Assembly: GCA_964614215.1 (NCBI GenBank)
Contig: CAZTKP010000008.1
Coordinates: 1-33,675, forward strand
DNA from: CAZTKP01 sp964614215
GTDB taxonomy: Bacteria > UBP6 > UBA1177
Length of the DNA stretch: 33,675 bases
Reading direction: 5' to 3'
Of this stretch, positions 33,670 to 33,675 are shown piece by piece. Positions within the stretch are counted from its first letter, which is position 1; each line of letters opens with the position of its first letter. The translations under genes and the position numbers were made by a program. The notes beneath the pieces are model-generated. The model did no database searches and was not told the DNA's origin. It saw nothing but the letters and a program-made list of their open reading frames with translations.

Positions 33670-33675
33670 CGGTTG

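Overview
The window is a 33.7 kb, AT-leaning bacterial chromosome segment with tightly packed genes, many stop/start overlaps (ATGA, TAATG, and CTAA between convergent stops) and one 100-N scaffold gap (9649-9748). Several proteins are lipoproteins in which the lipobox Cys is followed by an Asp/Glu/Asn/Thr-rich low-complexity spacer, and one has a Cys-rich C-x-x-D-C / CGSDGCGGSCG region. That style, with an FGE-fold lipoprotein, a DUF1566-like lipoprotein, a serpin and a DUF58/transglutaminase pair, suggests a Gram-negative, deltaproteobacterial/Myxococcota-like uncultured lineage. This placement is an inference; no rRNA or tRNA gene was recognised.

Layout. 1-7.7 kb: cell-surface and accessory genes: a secreted Ig-like protein, an FGE-fold lipoprotein, a DUF523 protein, a serpin lipoprotein, an AAA/DUF4143 ATPase, a radical SAM enzyme and an endonuclease/phosphatase-family lipoprotein. 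7.7-16.3 kb: an RhlE-type helicase, a voltage-gated-type ion channel broken by the gap, a transglutaminase plus DUF58 pair, a small PAS protein and an RND-superfamily exporter. 16.3-22.5 kb: an accessory-looking block with a dinD-type gene between two 58-bp direct repeats, two tandem paralogous unknown genes (one with a TPR extension), and a convergent ravA-viaA operon. 22.5-28.7 kb: a Cys-rich lipoprotein, then a housekeeping operon in the order YhaM-like HD nuclease, gap, pgk, pyrG, small membrane protein. 28.7-33.7 kb: a DUF1566-like lipoprotein, a tandem hairpin repeat, and the grpE-dnaK-dnaJ chaperone operon with its promoter and an inverted repeat in the leader.

How genes work together. 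GrpE-DnaK-DnaJ form the Hsp70 cycle. GAPDH and PGK catalyse consecutive glycolytic steps. RavA (MoxR AAA+) and ViaA (VWA) form a known chaperone-like pair; here they end 3 bp from two paralogous unknown proteins that could be their partners or clients. That four-gene block, next to the repeat-flanked dinD unit, is the best candidate for an undescribed system in the window.
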